A stretch of DNA of 31,431 nucleotides. Origin: an uncultured Ruminiclostridium sp. GTDB lineage: Bacteria > Bacillota > Clostridia > Oscillospirales > Ruminococcaceae. This document shows, piece after piece, positions 7,865 through 16,606 of this stretch. Made by a program: the position numbers and the translations under genes. Positions within the stretch are counted from its first letter, which is position 1. Each line of letters starts with the position of its first letter. The stretch covers positions 1 to 31,431 of the forward strand of contig CAJUQV010000029.1 in the NCBI GenBank assembly GCA_910588335.1, read 5' to 3'. The notes under the pieces were generated by a model that had not been told where the DNA came from, searched no databases, and saw only the letters and a program-made list of their open reading frames with translations.

Positions 7865-8344
7865 TCAGTCCAGCCTGAAAAGCGGCTGATCATATTCCAC
7901 CAACTGTCCGTCGTTTACGTAAACTTCCGCCACAATGCCATCATACTCGCTGTTTATCTCATTCATCAGCTTCATACTCTCAACTATACATACAACTCCG
8001 CCTTTTTTTACCTTGCTCCCCACGGAAACAAACGGGGGCTTTCCGGGCGCAGCGGCGGCGTAAAATGTGCCGACAATAGGGGACTTTATTATTTTTCCGC
8101 TTACGGGTTTATTTTCCTCGACCGTATTTACTCCGCTTTGAGTTTTTACCTCCGCCGCAGGGTAAGGCGGAGACATTGCCGATATCGCCGGCATGGGCTG
8201 AATCTGGGGAATCGGGGGCGGAGGAAGACGCTTTGAAATTCTCACTCTAAGTTCTTCGGTCTCTACCTCCAGCTCGTCGATTTGCGCCTTATTCACCTGC
8301 TCGGCAAGTGCGCCCACGGTTTCCAGAAGCTCTTTTTTATCCAT
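7865..8344 (-). CDS. accB: Biotin carboxyl carrier protein of acetyl-CoA carboxylase
   Basis: A 159-residue BCCP that carries biotin between AccC and AccA/AccD. The C-terminal biotinyl domain (about 83-159) ends with the usual hammerhead, and K125 in VESMKLMNEI is the biotinylation site. An N-terminal helical domain (1-38) is joined to it by a proline-rich linker (about 40-62, PPPPIPQIQPMP). AccB attachment sites more often read AMKM or SMKM; SMKLMNE is a common Firmicutes variant. A GAAAGGA site precedes the ATG. An 86-bp gap separates it from fabF upstream. A biotin protein ligase is not in the window. Confidence 0.95.
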   Translation of the reverse strand: MDKKELLETVGALAEQVNKAQIDELEVETEELRVRISKRLPPPPIPQIQPMPAISAMSPPYPAAEVKTQSGVNTVEENKPVSGKIIKSPIVGTFYAAAAPGKPPFVSVGSKVKKGGVVCIVESMKLMNEINSEYDGIVAEVYVNDGQLVEYDQPLFRLD

Positions 8345-8430
8345 ATTGTTTTCCTTTCAGGCGTACTGATTTGTATAAATTAACACCGGTTTTACTTTTT
8401 GTATAATTCGGAAACACTGTCAAAAGCGTA

Positions 8431-9666
8431 TCAATCCTTTACAGGCAAAAAGCAAAGACTTACGTTATGCCCTCCGAAGCCCAAAGAATTGCTCACCGCC
8501 CCTGTGATCTCCATTTTACGGTTTTCTCCCTTGCAGTTATCAAGATCGCATTCGGGATCGTCGTTACGTAAACCTGCCGTGGCGTGAACGAGTCCGTGCT
8601 TTATTTGCAGACATACAGCGATGGACTCAATCCCTCCCGCCGCGCCCAAAAGGTGACCTGTAAGGGATTTTGTGCTGTTCATAACAAGCTTTTTCGCCTG
8701 TTCGCCAAAAGCAAGCTTAACCGCCGCCGTCTCGGTGCGGTCGTTAAGCGGCGTAGAGGTGCCGTGAGCGTTGATATAATTTATCTGTTCAAAGGGTACT
8801 CCGGCTTCCTTTACGGAAAGCTCCATCGACTTGGCTCCGCCTTCTCCGCTCGGATCGGGAGAAGTTTCGTGGAACGCGTCGCAGGTTGCGCCGTATCCCG
8901 CCAATTCGGCGTATATTTTCGCGCCTCTTGCTTTTGCATGTTCATATTCCTCTATAACAAGAACGCCGGATCCATCGCCCAATACAAAACCGCTTCTTTC
9001 CTTGTCAAATGGAATTGACGCTCTGTTTACGTCCGTGCTTTTGGTAATGGCGTGCATATTGTTGAAGCCAGAGAAAGCGAAGCCCAGTCTGCACGCTTCG
9101 GATCCACCCGCAAGCACAACGTCGGCGTTTCCGTACTTTATCGCGCGAAAAGCCTCGCCCACCGCATGAGCACCACTGGAGCAGGCGGATACGGGGCAGT
9201 AATTAACCCCCTTGAAACCTGTCTTTATAGCGACGGTTCCCGCCGCCATATTGCCTATCATCATAGGTATGGTAAAAACGCTTACTCTTCCGTTGCCTTT
9301 ATTATGATAAGTCGGTATCTGCTCGTTGGTGGTATGAAGTCCGCCTATGCCGCTTCCGATTATGACTCCGCAGCGGTAAGGATCCAGATCCTTAAAATCG
9401 CTGCCGCTGTCCTCCAGTGCCTTTTTCGCCGCGTATACCGCGTACTGGGTCATTATGTCGATGCGTCTTCTTTCTTTTTTTTCAATATAGTCGCCGGGAT
9501 CAAAATCCTTAACATCGGCGTACACATTTTTTTCCTCACTCTGGCCGGGAAACCATTCGGCAAGGGTAAAGCCGTGCTTTCCGTTTACTATATTGTCCCA
9601 AAATTCGTCTATTGTATTTCCTATGGGGCTTACAACGCCTAAGCCCGTGATTACCGCTCTTCTCAT
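8431..9666 (-). CDS. fabF: 3-oxoacyl-ACP synthase II (beta-ketoacyl-ACP synthase)
   Basis: A 411-residue condensing enzyme that elongates acyl-ACP with malonyl-ACP. The Cys-His-His triad of the KAS I/II family is present: C162 in PVSACSSGAH, H301 in INAHGTSTPLND and H338 in STKSLTGHLLGAAGG. N-terminal RRAVITGLGVVSPIG and the C-terminal NSLGFGGHN are typical. An AAGGAAGGG site supports the start. The gene is separated from fabG by a 293-bp spacer full of hairpins. It may therefore be expressed at a different level from fabH-fabK-fabG, although no convincing promoter was found there. Confidence 0.97.
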   Translation of the reverse strand: MRRAVITGLGVVSPIGNTIDEFWDNIVNGKHGFTLAEWFPGQSEEKNVYADVKDFDPGDYIEKKERRRIDIMTQYAVYAAKKALEDSGSDFKDLDPYRCGVIIGSGIGGLHTTNEQIPTYHNKGNGRVSVFTIPMMIGNMAAGTVAIKTGFKGVNYCPVSACSSGAHAVGEAFRAIKYGNADVVLAGGSEACRLGFAFSGFNNMHAITKSTDVNRASIPFDKERSGFVLGDGSGVLVIEEYEHAKARGAKIYAELAGYGATCDAFHETSPDPSGEGGAKSMELSVKEAGVPFEQINYINAHGTSTPLNDRTETAAVKLAFGEQAKKLVMNSTKSLTGHLLGAAGGIESIAVCLQIKHGLVHATAGLRNDDPECDLDNCKGENRKMEITGAVSNSLGFGGHNVSLCFLPVKD

Positions 9667-9698
9667 TTATTACCCTTCCTTATCCGATTATTAAAAGC

Positions 9699-9811
9699 GC
9701 AGCTTAAATAAGCTGCCGAAATTGCGAAGCAATTCCGAGGTTCAGCGGGGGATTTTTATATGCCGCTGAACTAGGAGGTTATGAAACTTTGACTGCAAAG
9801 TCTCATAAACC
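9699..9811. repeat. Cluster of stem-loops in the fabG-fabF spacer
   Basis: Four consecutive inverted repeats are visible. They are GCAGCTTA/TAAGCTGC (9699-9716), ATTGC/GCAAT (9721-9733), GTTCAGCGG/CCGCTGAAC (9740-9771) and an imperfect 15-16 base pair-up GGTTATGAAACTTTG/CAAAGTCTCATAAACC (9777-9811). Together with the family repeat at 9821-9866 they fill most of the 293-bp gap between two genes that are usually adjacent. Inside the operon transcript they would form a structured RNA. Whether they are inert repeats, processing sites or an attenuator is not decided by the sequence. Confidence 0.65.
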
Positions 9812-9820
9812 TTTGTAGTC

Positions 9821-9866
9821 TAATACCAATCTTTTATCAAGTTGTAGAATTGATAAAAGATTATAC
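9821..9866. repeat. Palindromic intergenic repeat, locus B
   Basis: TAATACCAATCTTTTATCAA is followed after a short loop by TTGATAAAAGATTATA, an inverted repeat with the same TATAC(C/T)AATCTTT-type terminus as loci A, C, D and E. A further partial copy (GCTAATCTTTGGTCA, about 9872-9886) follows. It lies within the fatty acid operon, between fabG and fabF. Confidence 0.7.
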
Positions 9867-9959
9867 TCTAAGCTAATCTTTGGTCATCTATATTATGCCA
9901 ATATCTTGCAGCCAAAAATTGTACAACAGGCTGGGGACATCCGGCAGCGGTTATAAAAT

Positions 9960-10694
9960 TCACATTGAAAGTCCGCCGCTTATCTCAATGACCTGTCCCG
10001 TAACATAGGAGGAATCCTTTCCCGCTAAGAAAGAGGCAACGCCTGCAATTTCTTCAACGCTTCCGTAGCGCTTCATTGCTATCATATCGAAAATTGCTTT
10101 TTTCTGCTCGTCGGAAAGGGCGTCGGTCATTGGAGTGCTTATAAATCCGGGAGCGATGGCATTTACGTTGATCCCGCGGCTGCCCAATTCCTTGGCGGCC
10201 GATTTGGTCATACCAATTATGGCGGCTTTCGAGGCGCTGTAATTGAACTGACCCGCGTTTCCTTGAAGTCCCGCCACAGAGGACATATTGATAATCCTTC
10301 CGCTTCTCTGCTTCATCATAACTGGAACGATATGCCTCATCATATTGAACACACTTTTTTGGTTTACCGAAATAACCAGATCGTAATTTTCCTCGCTCAT
10401 GCGCGCCAAAAGTCCGTCGCGGGTGATACCCGCGTTGTTTACCAATACGTCGACGGATCCGAAATCGTCCTTTATCGCCTTAACCATGGCCTCCACCTGT
10501 TCTCCGTCGGAAACATCGGCGATATATTTTTCGCATTTTACGCCCAAAGCTTTTATATTTTCCGTTATATCGTTATTTTCAAAGGATTTTTCCGATATGT
10601 CGTTAAGTGCTATGTCAAAACCGTCCTTTGCCAATCTTAAAGCTATGGCGGCGCCTATTCCTCTTGCGGAGCCGGTTATTACTGCTGTTGCCAT
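9960..10694 (-). CDS. fabG: 3-oxoacyl-ACP reductase
   Basis: A 244-residue short-chain dehydrogenase/reductase that reduces 3-oxoacyl-ACP with NADPH. The nucleotide-binding motif TGSARGIGAA is at 7-16 and NNAG at 86-89. The catalytic tetrad is N111, S139, Y152 and K156 (NYSASKAA). The ending VTGQVIEISGGLSM is typical of FabG. The gene lies 15 bases after fabK, with AAGAAAGGA before the ATG. Its context within FAS II genes makes FabG far more likely than another SDR. Confidence 0.96.
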   Translation of the reverse strand: MATAVITGSARGIGAAIALRLAKDGFDIALNDISEKSFENNDITENIKALGVKCEKYIADVSDGEQVEAMVKAIKDDFGSVDVLVNNAGITRDGLLARMSEENYDLVISVNQKSVFNMMRHIVPVMMKQRSGRIINMSSVAGLQGNAGQFNYSASKAAIIGMTKSAAKELGSRGINVNAIAPGFISTPMTDALSDEQKKAIFDMIAMKRYGSVEEIAGVASFLAGKDSSYVTGQVIEISGGLSM

Positions 10695-10709
10695 TCTGTT
10701 GTTCCTTTC

Positions 10710-11654
10710 TTAATGACTTTGATTGAGAAGCGCTTCCGCTTCCCTGAACATTTCCTCTATCATATCCTTTGCCGGCTCTGTTTTTTTAACCAATCCCGCA
10801 ATTGCCCCGCAAAGGAAAGAGCCTTCATCGAGATTTCCGTCCTGCACGGCTTTTCTCAGGGAGCCTAAGGTTATGTTTTCAAATTCTTCGGGGGTAAGCG
10901 AACCATCCCTTTCGCCGTTGGCAAGCTTTTTGGAGAACTTTGTCTTTACATTGCGGCAGGGATGACCTGTGTATCTTCCCGTCACTATGCTGTCGGTATC
11001 CTTCGCATCAACCACAAGCTGCTTATAGGCGGGGTGAACCTGACACTCCTCCGCCGCTAAAAACCTTGTGCCTAACTGAACTCCTTCAGCGCCCAACATA
11101 AAGCTTGCGGCTATTCCTCTTCCGTCGGCGATGCCGCCCGCTGCTATAACAGGTATCTCCACCGCGTCAACAACCTGCGGCACAAGACACATGGTGGTAT
11201 TTTCGCCGATATGTCCGCCGCTTTCGGTGCCCTCGGCTACCACCGCGTCGGCGCCCGCTCTCTCCATTCTCTTGGCCAGCGCCACGGAGGGAACAACGGG
11301 AATTACCTTTATTCCCGCGTTTTTCCAGCCTTCCATATACTTTCCTGGATTCCCCGCTCCCGTTGTTACAATTGGAACGCCCTCCTCTATTACAAGCTTT
11401 GCAAGATCGTCGGCATTGGGACTCATAAGCATCACGTTTACACCGAACGGCTTATCTCCCACAGCCGCCTTGGTCTTTCTGATCTGTTCACGAAGGTAGT
11501 CTATGGGAGCGGAGCCGCCCGCTATAAGCCCTATTCCGCCCGCATTGGAAACCGCGCCGGCTAAGGTACTTTCGGCAATCCATGCCATTCCGCCCTGAAT
11601 AATGGGATATTTACAGCCCAAAAGCTCGGTTATTCTTGTCTTTAAAGATGTCAT
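10710..11654 (-). CDS. fabK: Enoyl-ACP reductase II (FMN-dependent)
   Basis: A 314-residue TIM-barrel flavoprotein that reduces trans-2-enoyl-ACP, the last step of each elongation cycle. It belongs to the FabK/2-nitropropane dioxygenase-like family: KYPIIQGGMAWIAESTLAGAVSNAGGIG (partial quote), MLMSPNADDL, VVAEGTESGGHIG with H148 at the position of the catalytic His of the family, and FMLGAEGVQLGTRFLAAEEC. Position between fabH and fabG supports FabK over nitronate monooxygenase. No fabI-like SDR enoyl reductase is seen in the window, so this organism probably uses the FabK route, as many Clostridia and streptococci do. Confidence 0.94.
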   Translation of the reverse strand: MTSLKTRITELLGCKYPIIQGGMAWIAESTLAGAVSNAGGIGLIAGGSAPIDYLREQIRKTKAAVGDKPFGVNVMLMSPNADDLAKLVIEEGVPIVTTGAGNPGKYMEGWKNAGIKVIPVVPSVALAKRMERAGADAVVAEGTESGGHIGENTTMCLVPQVVDAVEIPVIAAGGIADGRGIAASFMLGAEGVQLGTRFLAAEECQVHPAYKQLVVDAKDTDSIVTGRYTGHPCRNVKTKFSKKLANGERDGSLTPEEFENITLGSLRKAVQDGNLDEGSFLCGAIAGLVKKTEPAKDMIEEMFREAEALLNQSH

Positions 11655-11684
11655 TTTATATTTATCCTTTCTTTTCGCCGAAAA

Positions 11685-12701
11685 TCAAAGCTCCATGTAT
11701 ATCGATCCGTAGGTAAGACCAGCACCAAAGCCCACAAGCGCCATTTTTCCGCCCTCTTTCAGCTTTCCCGTCCGATTAAGCTCATCGAGTATGGTGGGAA
11801 TACAAGCGCTGGAGGTGTTGCCGTGTTTATCCAGATTGATGTATATTTTTTCATCGGGTATGTCCATGGATTTCATGGCGGCGGTAATTATTCTGATGTT
11901 GGCCTGATGGGGTATCAGAATATCCACGTCAGAGCTTTTTACGCCCGCTTTTTCACAGACTCTCGCGAAACTGTCCGCCATAGCGTCCACGGCGAATCGG
12001 TAAACGGCCTTGCCGTCCATTTGAAGGAACTTGTTTTTAGCTTCCGTATCCAGCTTTTCCCTTATGTCTTTATCGTAATTATCAAAACCCTCCCCAGGGT
12101 ATTTTCCGGAATACTGTATGCGGCAGTAAAGAGCATCGAGCATATCACCCTTGGCTCCGGTTACGCTGTAAAAAGGCTTGTCCGCCGCTTCAACGACCAC
12201 CGCGCCCGCTCCGTCACCGAAAAGGAAGCAGCTTGTGCGGTCGGTATAGTCCAATTGGCGGGTCAGAAACTCGCTGGCTACCACCAACACCTTTTTAACG
12301 TCTCCGGTACACAGGTATCGCCTTGCCATATCGAGGGCGGTTATAAAACCGGTGCAGGCGGTATTTACGTCAATGCACGAAGCGTTGACCGCGCCGATTA
12401 TATTCTGCACAAGACATGCGGTGTTGGGGTAAAAAAAGTCGGTTGAACAGGTAGAAAGAATGATAAGGTCGATTTCCCCGGCCTCGATTCCGGAATTTTC
12501 AAGAGCATTTTGCGCCGCTTCCGCCGCCATCTGAAAATTCATTTTATCGGTGGAATAAAAGCGCTGTTTTATTCCCGTTCTGGTGTAAATCCACTCGTCG
12601 GAGGTGTCGATAAACTTTACAAAATCATCGTTTGTAACCGTTGTGGGGGGGATATAACTACCCGTACCCAAAATTTTAATACCGTTCATAACCTTTTCCA
12701 T
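11685..12701 (-). CDS. fabH: 3-oxoacyl-ACP synthase III
   Basis: A 338-residue KAS III that condenses a starter acyl-CoA with malonyl-ACP to begin fatty acid synthesis. The Cys-His-Asn triad is C116 in DVNTACTGF, H265 in ILIPHQANIRI and N295 in KHGNTSSA. The N-terminal ILGTGSYIPPTTVTN is typical. Two starts are possible, at 12701 and at the fifth codon (MNGIKI). The first is kept because the second has no properly spaced ribosome site; the first site is also weak. It is the first gene of the operon, with a promoter about 90 bases upstream. Whether it prefers acetyl- or branched starters cannot be told. Confidence 0.95.
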   Translation of the reverse strand: MEKVMNGIKILGTGSYIPPTTVTNDDFVKFIDTSDEWIYTRTGIKQRFYSTDKMNFQMAAEAAQNALENSGIEAGEIDLIILSTCSTDFFYPNTACLVQNIIGAVNASCIDVNTACTGFITALDMARRYLCTGDVKKVLVVASEFLTRQLDYTDRTSCFLFGDGAGAVVVEAADKPFYSVTGAKGDMLDALYCRIQYSGKYPGEGFDNYDKDIREKLDTEAKNKFLQMDGKAVYRFAVDAMADSFARVCEKAGVKSSDVDILIPHQANIRIITAAMKSMDIPDEKIYINLDKHGNTSSACIPTILDELNRTGKLKEGGKMALVGFGAGLTYGSIYMEL

Positions 12702-12796
12702 TTCCGTTCATTCATTTTATGCTTGATTTTATTATAAAAATAGTATATAATATTTTTATCTCCCCAAGAAACGGGGCAAAAAATACCATTCACTCT

Positions 12797-12826
12797 ATTT
12801 TACCTCAAACAACAGCCCTTTGTCAA
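12797..12826 (-). promoter_or_regulatory. Promoter of the fatty acid (fabH-acpP) operon
   Basis: On the minus strand TTGACA (12821-12826) and TAAAAT (12797-12802) are spaced by 18 bases. The leader of about 90 bases contains a small GCCCC/GGGG hairpin near 12763-12778 and an A/T palindrome. I looked in the divergent fabH-fabD spacer (12702-12974) for FapR-type and FabT-type palindromes and found only imperfect TTTGA half sites, so no operator is called. The plus-strand promoter of fabD must lie in the A/T-rich right half but I could not fix it. Confidence 0.7.
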
Positions 12827-12974
12827 CATTATTTTTGAAAAGCGAGCTAAAAAAAAGGAAAATTTTTTTGAAAAACCGTATATTTGCCGTTTTAAGAGGG
12901 GTTTGGGGGAATTTTGTGTATTTTTAACAAATTTTAATAATTATTTTGTATTTTAAAAGAAAGGGAAAAACAAT

Positions 12975-13913
12975 ATGAAAACCGCGTTTTTATTTTCCGG
13001 ACAAGGTTCCCAGTATCCCGCTATGGGGAAAGAGCTTTTCGAGACCTATCCCGAAAAGGCGAAAAAAATTCTTGAAGCAGCGGACAAAACGCTGGAATTT
13101 GACCTTTGGTCACTGATGCAGAACGGCTCTGCGGAGGAATTGGCACAGACAAGGGTGAGTCAGCCCGCTATTTTTACCGTTTCACTTCTGGCCCTTATGG
13201 CGGCAAAGGAAAACGGAATGGAATACGAAGGCGTCGCGGGACATTCTCTCGGAGAGTACGCAGCTATGGTGGCTTCGGGTATATTGACCGTTGACGAGGG
13301 ATACTTGGCCATAAAGCACAGAGCGGACGCCATGGACAGAGCCGCAAAGGCCAACCCGGGGGCAATGGCGGCGATAATAGGCCTCGCTGCCGAAAAAGTA
13401 ACGGAGGTATGCAAGGAAATTGCCGCCGAAGGAGACTATGTTACGGCGGTAAACTTCAACTCTCCGGTACAGACAGTGATAGCGGGCGCTAAGGAAGCCG
13501 TTGCGAAGGCGTCCGAGGCCGCGAAAGCCGCGGGAGCAAAGCGCGCCCTTCCTTTGGCGGTATCCGCCGCTTTTCATTCGGAGTTTATGAAGCCCGCCGC
13601 CGAGGAGTTTAAAATTGCGGTGAAGGATATGAACTTCAAAACTCCAGATGTAAAATTCTACTCAAACGTCATCGGGGCGGAGCTTACCGATTTTTCGGAT
13701 ATGCCCGAACTTATGTCAAGACACATATGCTCCCCCGTAAGGTTTACAGACGAACTTAACGCCATGAAAAAAGACGGTTTTGACGTTTTTGTTGAATTGG
13801 GCCCCGGAAAAGTGCTTACGGGTCTTGTGGGAAAAACGCTTAAAGATGTAAAGGCGGTTAACATAGAAAATACCGAGTCTTTAAAAGCAGCTTCGGAACT
13901 CGTTAAACCGTAA
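12975..13913 (+). CDS. fabD: Malonyl-CoA:ACP transacylase
   Basis: A 312-residue enzyme that moves malonyl from CoA to ACP, supplying the extender unit for FabH and FabF. The start FLFSGQGSQYPAMG and the nucleophile elbow AGHSLGEYAA (S91) are clear, with R116 in KHRADAM and H201 in SAAFHSEFMKP. The end includes ELGPGKVLTGL. AAGAAAGGG lies before the ATG. Unlike the rest of the FAS genes it is on the plus strand, divergent from fabH, and leads the aroE-aroK operon 33 bases upstream. The shared spacer could still allow joint control with the fab operon. Confidence 0.96.
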   Translation: MKTAFLFSGQGSQYPAMGKELFETYPEKAKKILEAADKTLEFDLWSLMQNGSAEELAQTRVSQPAIFTVSLLALMAAKENGMEYEGVAGHSLGEYAAMVASGILTVDEGYLAIKHRADAMDRAAKANPGAMAAIIGLAAEKVTEVCKEIAAEGDYVTAVNFNSPVQTVIAGAKEAVAKASEAAKAAGAKRALPLAVSAAFHSEFMKPAAEEFKIAVKDMNFKTPDVKFYSNVIGAELTDFSDMPELMSRHICSPVRFTDELNAMKKDGFDVFVELGPGKVLTGLVGKTLKDVKAVNIENTESLKAASELVKP

Positions 13914-13945
13914 ACTGTTCCCCAAAAGAAAGGAAGGACTACAAT

Positions 13946-14773
13946 ATGAAAAAGAGATACGATCTTATAGGATACCCTTTGGGACACTCTCTTTCCCCTC
14001 AGATACATACAAGGCTTTTTGAGCTTTCGGGAATCGACGTTGAGTACAGGCTCACCGAAATAAAACCGGATGAGCTTACGGGGCGGTACGATTATCTGAA
14101 CGGGCTGGACGGCTTCAATGTGACCATTCCACATAAGATACCCATTATAAAATTCTGTGACGAGCTGTCCGAGGGGGCTAAACGATATGAATCGGTAAAC
14201 TGCGTCAAAAACCACGGCGGAAAAAGTATCGGCTACAATACCGATGTTATAGGCTTTGTTAAGTCTGTTGAGCAGCTTGGCGCGAGTCTTGAATCAAAGG
14301 TTTGTCTTTTAGGCTGCGGAGGAGTGGGAAGAATGATGGCAATCGAGGCCGCGTATAACAAGGCGGAGCTGACTGTCGCCGTGCGTGAAGCCGATCTGGA
14401 AACCGCCCGCGGAATAAAAGCGGAAATAGAAAAAGTCCTGCCGGAAAGCAGGGTTAACGTGATACTGCTTTCCCAGATAAAAGGCGGATACGATCTTGTT
14501 ATAAACTCAACGCCGCTGGGAATGTACCCGAAAACCGAAGGCTCGGCGCTTCAAATAGAACAGCTTGAGGGAGTGAAATATCTGTTTGACGCGGTATACA
14601 ATCCCAAAGAGACCACTCTTTTAAAATATGCGAAGGAAATGGGAGTAAAAGCAGCTTCGGGAATGGCTATGTTAGTTTTGCAGGCCGTTGCCGCCCATGA
14701 AATATGGGACGGCTCGGAATACGGTCAGGGAGATATAGAAGCGCTTATAAGCGATATGGAGAAGCTGGTATGA
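13946..14773 (+). CDS. aroE: Shikimate dehydrogenase
   Basis: A 275-residue NADP-dependent enzyme that reduces 3-dehydroshikimate to shikimate in aromatic amino acid synthesis. It shows the shikimate-binding GYPLGHSLSPQIH (S14 and S16), catalytic K64 in NVTIPHK and D100 in GYNTDVIGF. The Rossmann motif LLGCGGVGRM is near 120-130, and a late NSTPLGM is also present. It lies 33 bases after fabD with a GAAAGGAAGG site, and its stop overlaps the aroK start in ATGA. Quinate activity cannot be ruled out, but the aroK neighbour points to biosynthesis. Confidence 0.95.
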   Translation: MKKRYDLIGYPLGHSLSPQIHTRLFELSGIDVEYRLTEIKPDELTGRYDYLNGLDGFNVTIPHKIPIIKFCDELSEGAKRYESVNCVKNHGGKSIGYNTDVIGFVKSVEQLGASLESKVCLLGCGGVGRMMAIEAAYNKAELTVAVREADLETARGIKAEIEKVLPESRVNVILLSQIKGGYDLVINSTPLGMYPKTEGSALQIEQLEGVKYLFDAVYNPKETTLLKYAKEMGVKAASGMAMLVLQAVAAHEIWDGSEYGQGDIEALISDMEKLV

Positions 14774-15297
14774 GAAGCATTTATTTATGCGGCTTTATGG
14801 GCTGCGGAAAATCCCATATCGGGCGGAGACTCTCCAAACGTTTGGGTATGCCGTTCGTGGATCTGGACGACTACATAGTGCGGAAGGAGAAACGCAGCAT
14901 ACCCGAAATATTTTCCCAAAGCGGAGAGCCTTATTTCAGACAGCTGGAAGCGGAATGCCTGAAGGAGCTCAGCGACGGTTACATAGTCGCCACCGGCGGA
15001 GGAACGCTTATAAACGAAGAAACCGCGCGATACGCAAACTCTCATGGAACGACGGTATTTTTGGACGCGATTTTCCCCGTATGCTACGGAAGAATAAAAA
15101 ACGACGACAACCGCCCTTTGGTGGTCAACAATACGAAGGAGGAGCTGGAAGAAATTTTCAACAAGCGCCGCGCCGTTTACAAATCCCATTCCGCCGTTAC
15201 CGTAAAAGCGGCGGGAACGGGGTCGACAATAACAATGAACGTAATAAAAAAAGTCAATTTCTTTGAAAGGAAAACCGATGTTAATATACAACGCTAA
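14770..15297 (+). CDS. aroK: Shikimate kinase
   Basis: A 175-residue P-loop kinase that phosphorylates shikimate at O3. The Walker A motif GFMGCGKS is at 8-15, the shikimate-binding VDLDDYI at about 30-36, and the ATGGGTL glycine stretch near 76-82. The lid contains NRPLV. The start at 14770 is chosen because it overlaps the aroE stop in ATGA and gives the usual N-terminus; an upstream in-frame start would add an unrelated stretch inside aroE. Its 3' end overlaps the next gene by 20 bases. The last ~20 residues are atypical for the family and may be non-essential. Confidence 0.93.
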   Translation: MRSIYLCGFMGCGKSHIGRRLSKRLGMPFVDLDDYIVRKEKRSIPEIFSQSGEPYFRQLEAECLKELSDGYIVATGGGTLINEETARYANSHGTTVFLDAIFPVCYGRIKNDDNRPLVVNNTKEELEEIFNKRRAVYKSHSAVTVKAAGTGSTITMNVIKKVNFFERKTDVNIQR

Positions 15298-16465
15298 AAT
15301 TTATACCATGTCCGAAGCGGGCGTTATAGAAAACGGATTCGTGGAAATAAAGAACGGAAAAATTTCTTCGGTGGGCGCAATGTCGAGCCTTGAATCCGCG
15401 CCTTCCTCTTATGACGAAAGCTTTGACGCGAAAGGCGCCAATCTTTACCCCGGCTTTATCGACTGCCACACGCATCTGGGAATGTGGGAAAACGGAATTG
15501 GTTTCGAGGGTTCGGACGGGAACGAAATAACCGATCCATCCACACCTCACTTAAGGGCGATCGACGGCGCCAATCCCAACGACTTTTGTTTCACGGAAGC
15601 GGCAAGGGCGGGGGTTACTTCGGTTTTAACGGGAGTGGGCAGCGCCAACCCCATAGGGGGCGATTTTATCGCGATGAAAACCTTTGGCAGTCCCCGCATT
15701 GACAAAAGAGTTATACTGTCTCCGGCGGCAATAAAATTCGCTTTGGGCGAAAATCCAAAAAAATGCTATAACGACCGGGACGAAACGCCCACCACGAGAC
15801 TCGCCACCGCCGCCATAATACGCGAACAGCTTTATAAAGCCAAAAGATATATTGAAGACATAATAAATTACGAGTCAAGCATAGGCACCGACGACGAGGG
15901 ATCGTTGCCCGATTACGACGCGAAATGCGAGGCGCTTATCCCTCTTCTTAAAGACAAGGTTACGGCGCACTTTCACTGTCACCGCTCCGATGATATTTTT
16001 ACGGCGGTAAGGATAGCGGAGGAATTTAACTTAAAATACGTTATCGTTCACGCCACAGAAGGCGGACTGGCGGCGGATGAGCTTAAGGAATGCGGGTGCC
16101 CTTGCATAGTGGGACCGATTATATGCGACCGCTGTAAGCCCGAACTGGCGAATCAGAGTATAGAAAACGCGGCAAGGCTCCATAAGGCAGGTATAAAAGT
16201 AGCAATCTGCACCGATCATCCGGAAAATCCGATACAGTATCTTCCCTTAAGCGCGGGAGTTTGTATAAAAGGCGGTCTTGATAAAATGACGGCTTTGGAA
16301 GCCATTACAATAGCCCCCGCCGAGATTGCGGGCATAAGCGAAAGAGTCGGGAGTATAGAAGCGGGCAAGGATGCCGATCTGTCCGTTATGGACGGCGAGT
16401 TTTACGATGTGCTTACAAAACCGAAGCTGGTGTTGGTGGACGGAAAAAGAGTGGAGCTTAGATAA
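15278..16465 (+). CDS. Amidohydrolase-superfamily metal-dependent hydrolase
   Basis: A 395-residue enzyme of the imidazolonepropionase/adenine-deaminase-like amidohydrolases. Metal ligands are visible as PGFIDCHTHLG (H64, H66), then HFHCHRSDD and VIVHATEG for the His ligands, and AICTDHPENP for the final Asp. A Lys in SPAAIKFALG may be the carboxylated or substrate-contacting residue. N- and C-terminal beta segments (LIYNAKIYTM; GKDADLSVMDG...VLVDGKRV) form the composite sandwich of the family. The ATG at 15278 is used because GAAAGGA sits just upstream. The gene overlaps aroK by 20 bases. The substrate is unknown and nothing in the operon identifies it. Confidence 0.88.
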   Translation: MLIYNAKIYTMSEAGVIENGFVEIKNGKISSVGAMSSLESAPSSYDESFDAKGANLYPGFIDCHTHLGMWENGIGFEGSDGNEITDPSTPHLRAIDGANPNDFCFTEAARAGVTSVLTGVGSANPIGGDFIAMKTFGSPRIDKRVILSPAAIKFALGENPKKCYNDRDETPTTRLATAAIIREQLYKAKRYIEDIINYESSIGTDDEGSLPDYDAKCEALIPLLKDKVTAHFHCHRSDDIFTAVRIAEEFNLKYVIVHATEGGLAADELKECGCPCIVGPIICDRCKPELANQSIENAARLHKAGIKVAICTDHPENPIQYLPLSAGVCIKGGLDKMTALEAITIAPAEIAGISERVGSIEAGKDADLSVMDGEFYDVLTKPKLVLVDGKRVELR

Positions 16466-16515
16466 CCGAGGCCTGTCCTTAAGGCAACACCGCGCTATGC
16501 GTTTTGCCGGATACA

Positions 16516-16576
16516 TTATACTAATCTTTGACCAAGGTACGGACAAATAACACAGACGATCAAAGTTTGGTGTTAA
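16516..16576. repeat. Palindromic intergenic repeat, locus C
   Basis: TTATACTAATCTTTGACC at the left pairs imperfectly with GATCAAAGTTTGGTGTTAA at the right. The left end matches the terminus of loci A, B, D and E. It occupies most of the 141-bp spacer between the amidohydrolase and the two-TM protein. Confidence 0.65.
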
Positions 16577-16606
16577 ACGGCTTCATTAAGAAAGGATCTG
16601 TCATAT

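Noticed and set aside
12702..12974. FapR or FabT operator between fabH and fabD
   Set aside because: Only scattered TTTGA half sites were found; no palindrome close to either consensus.
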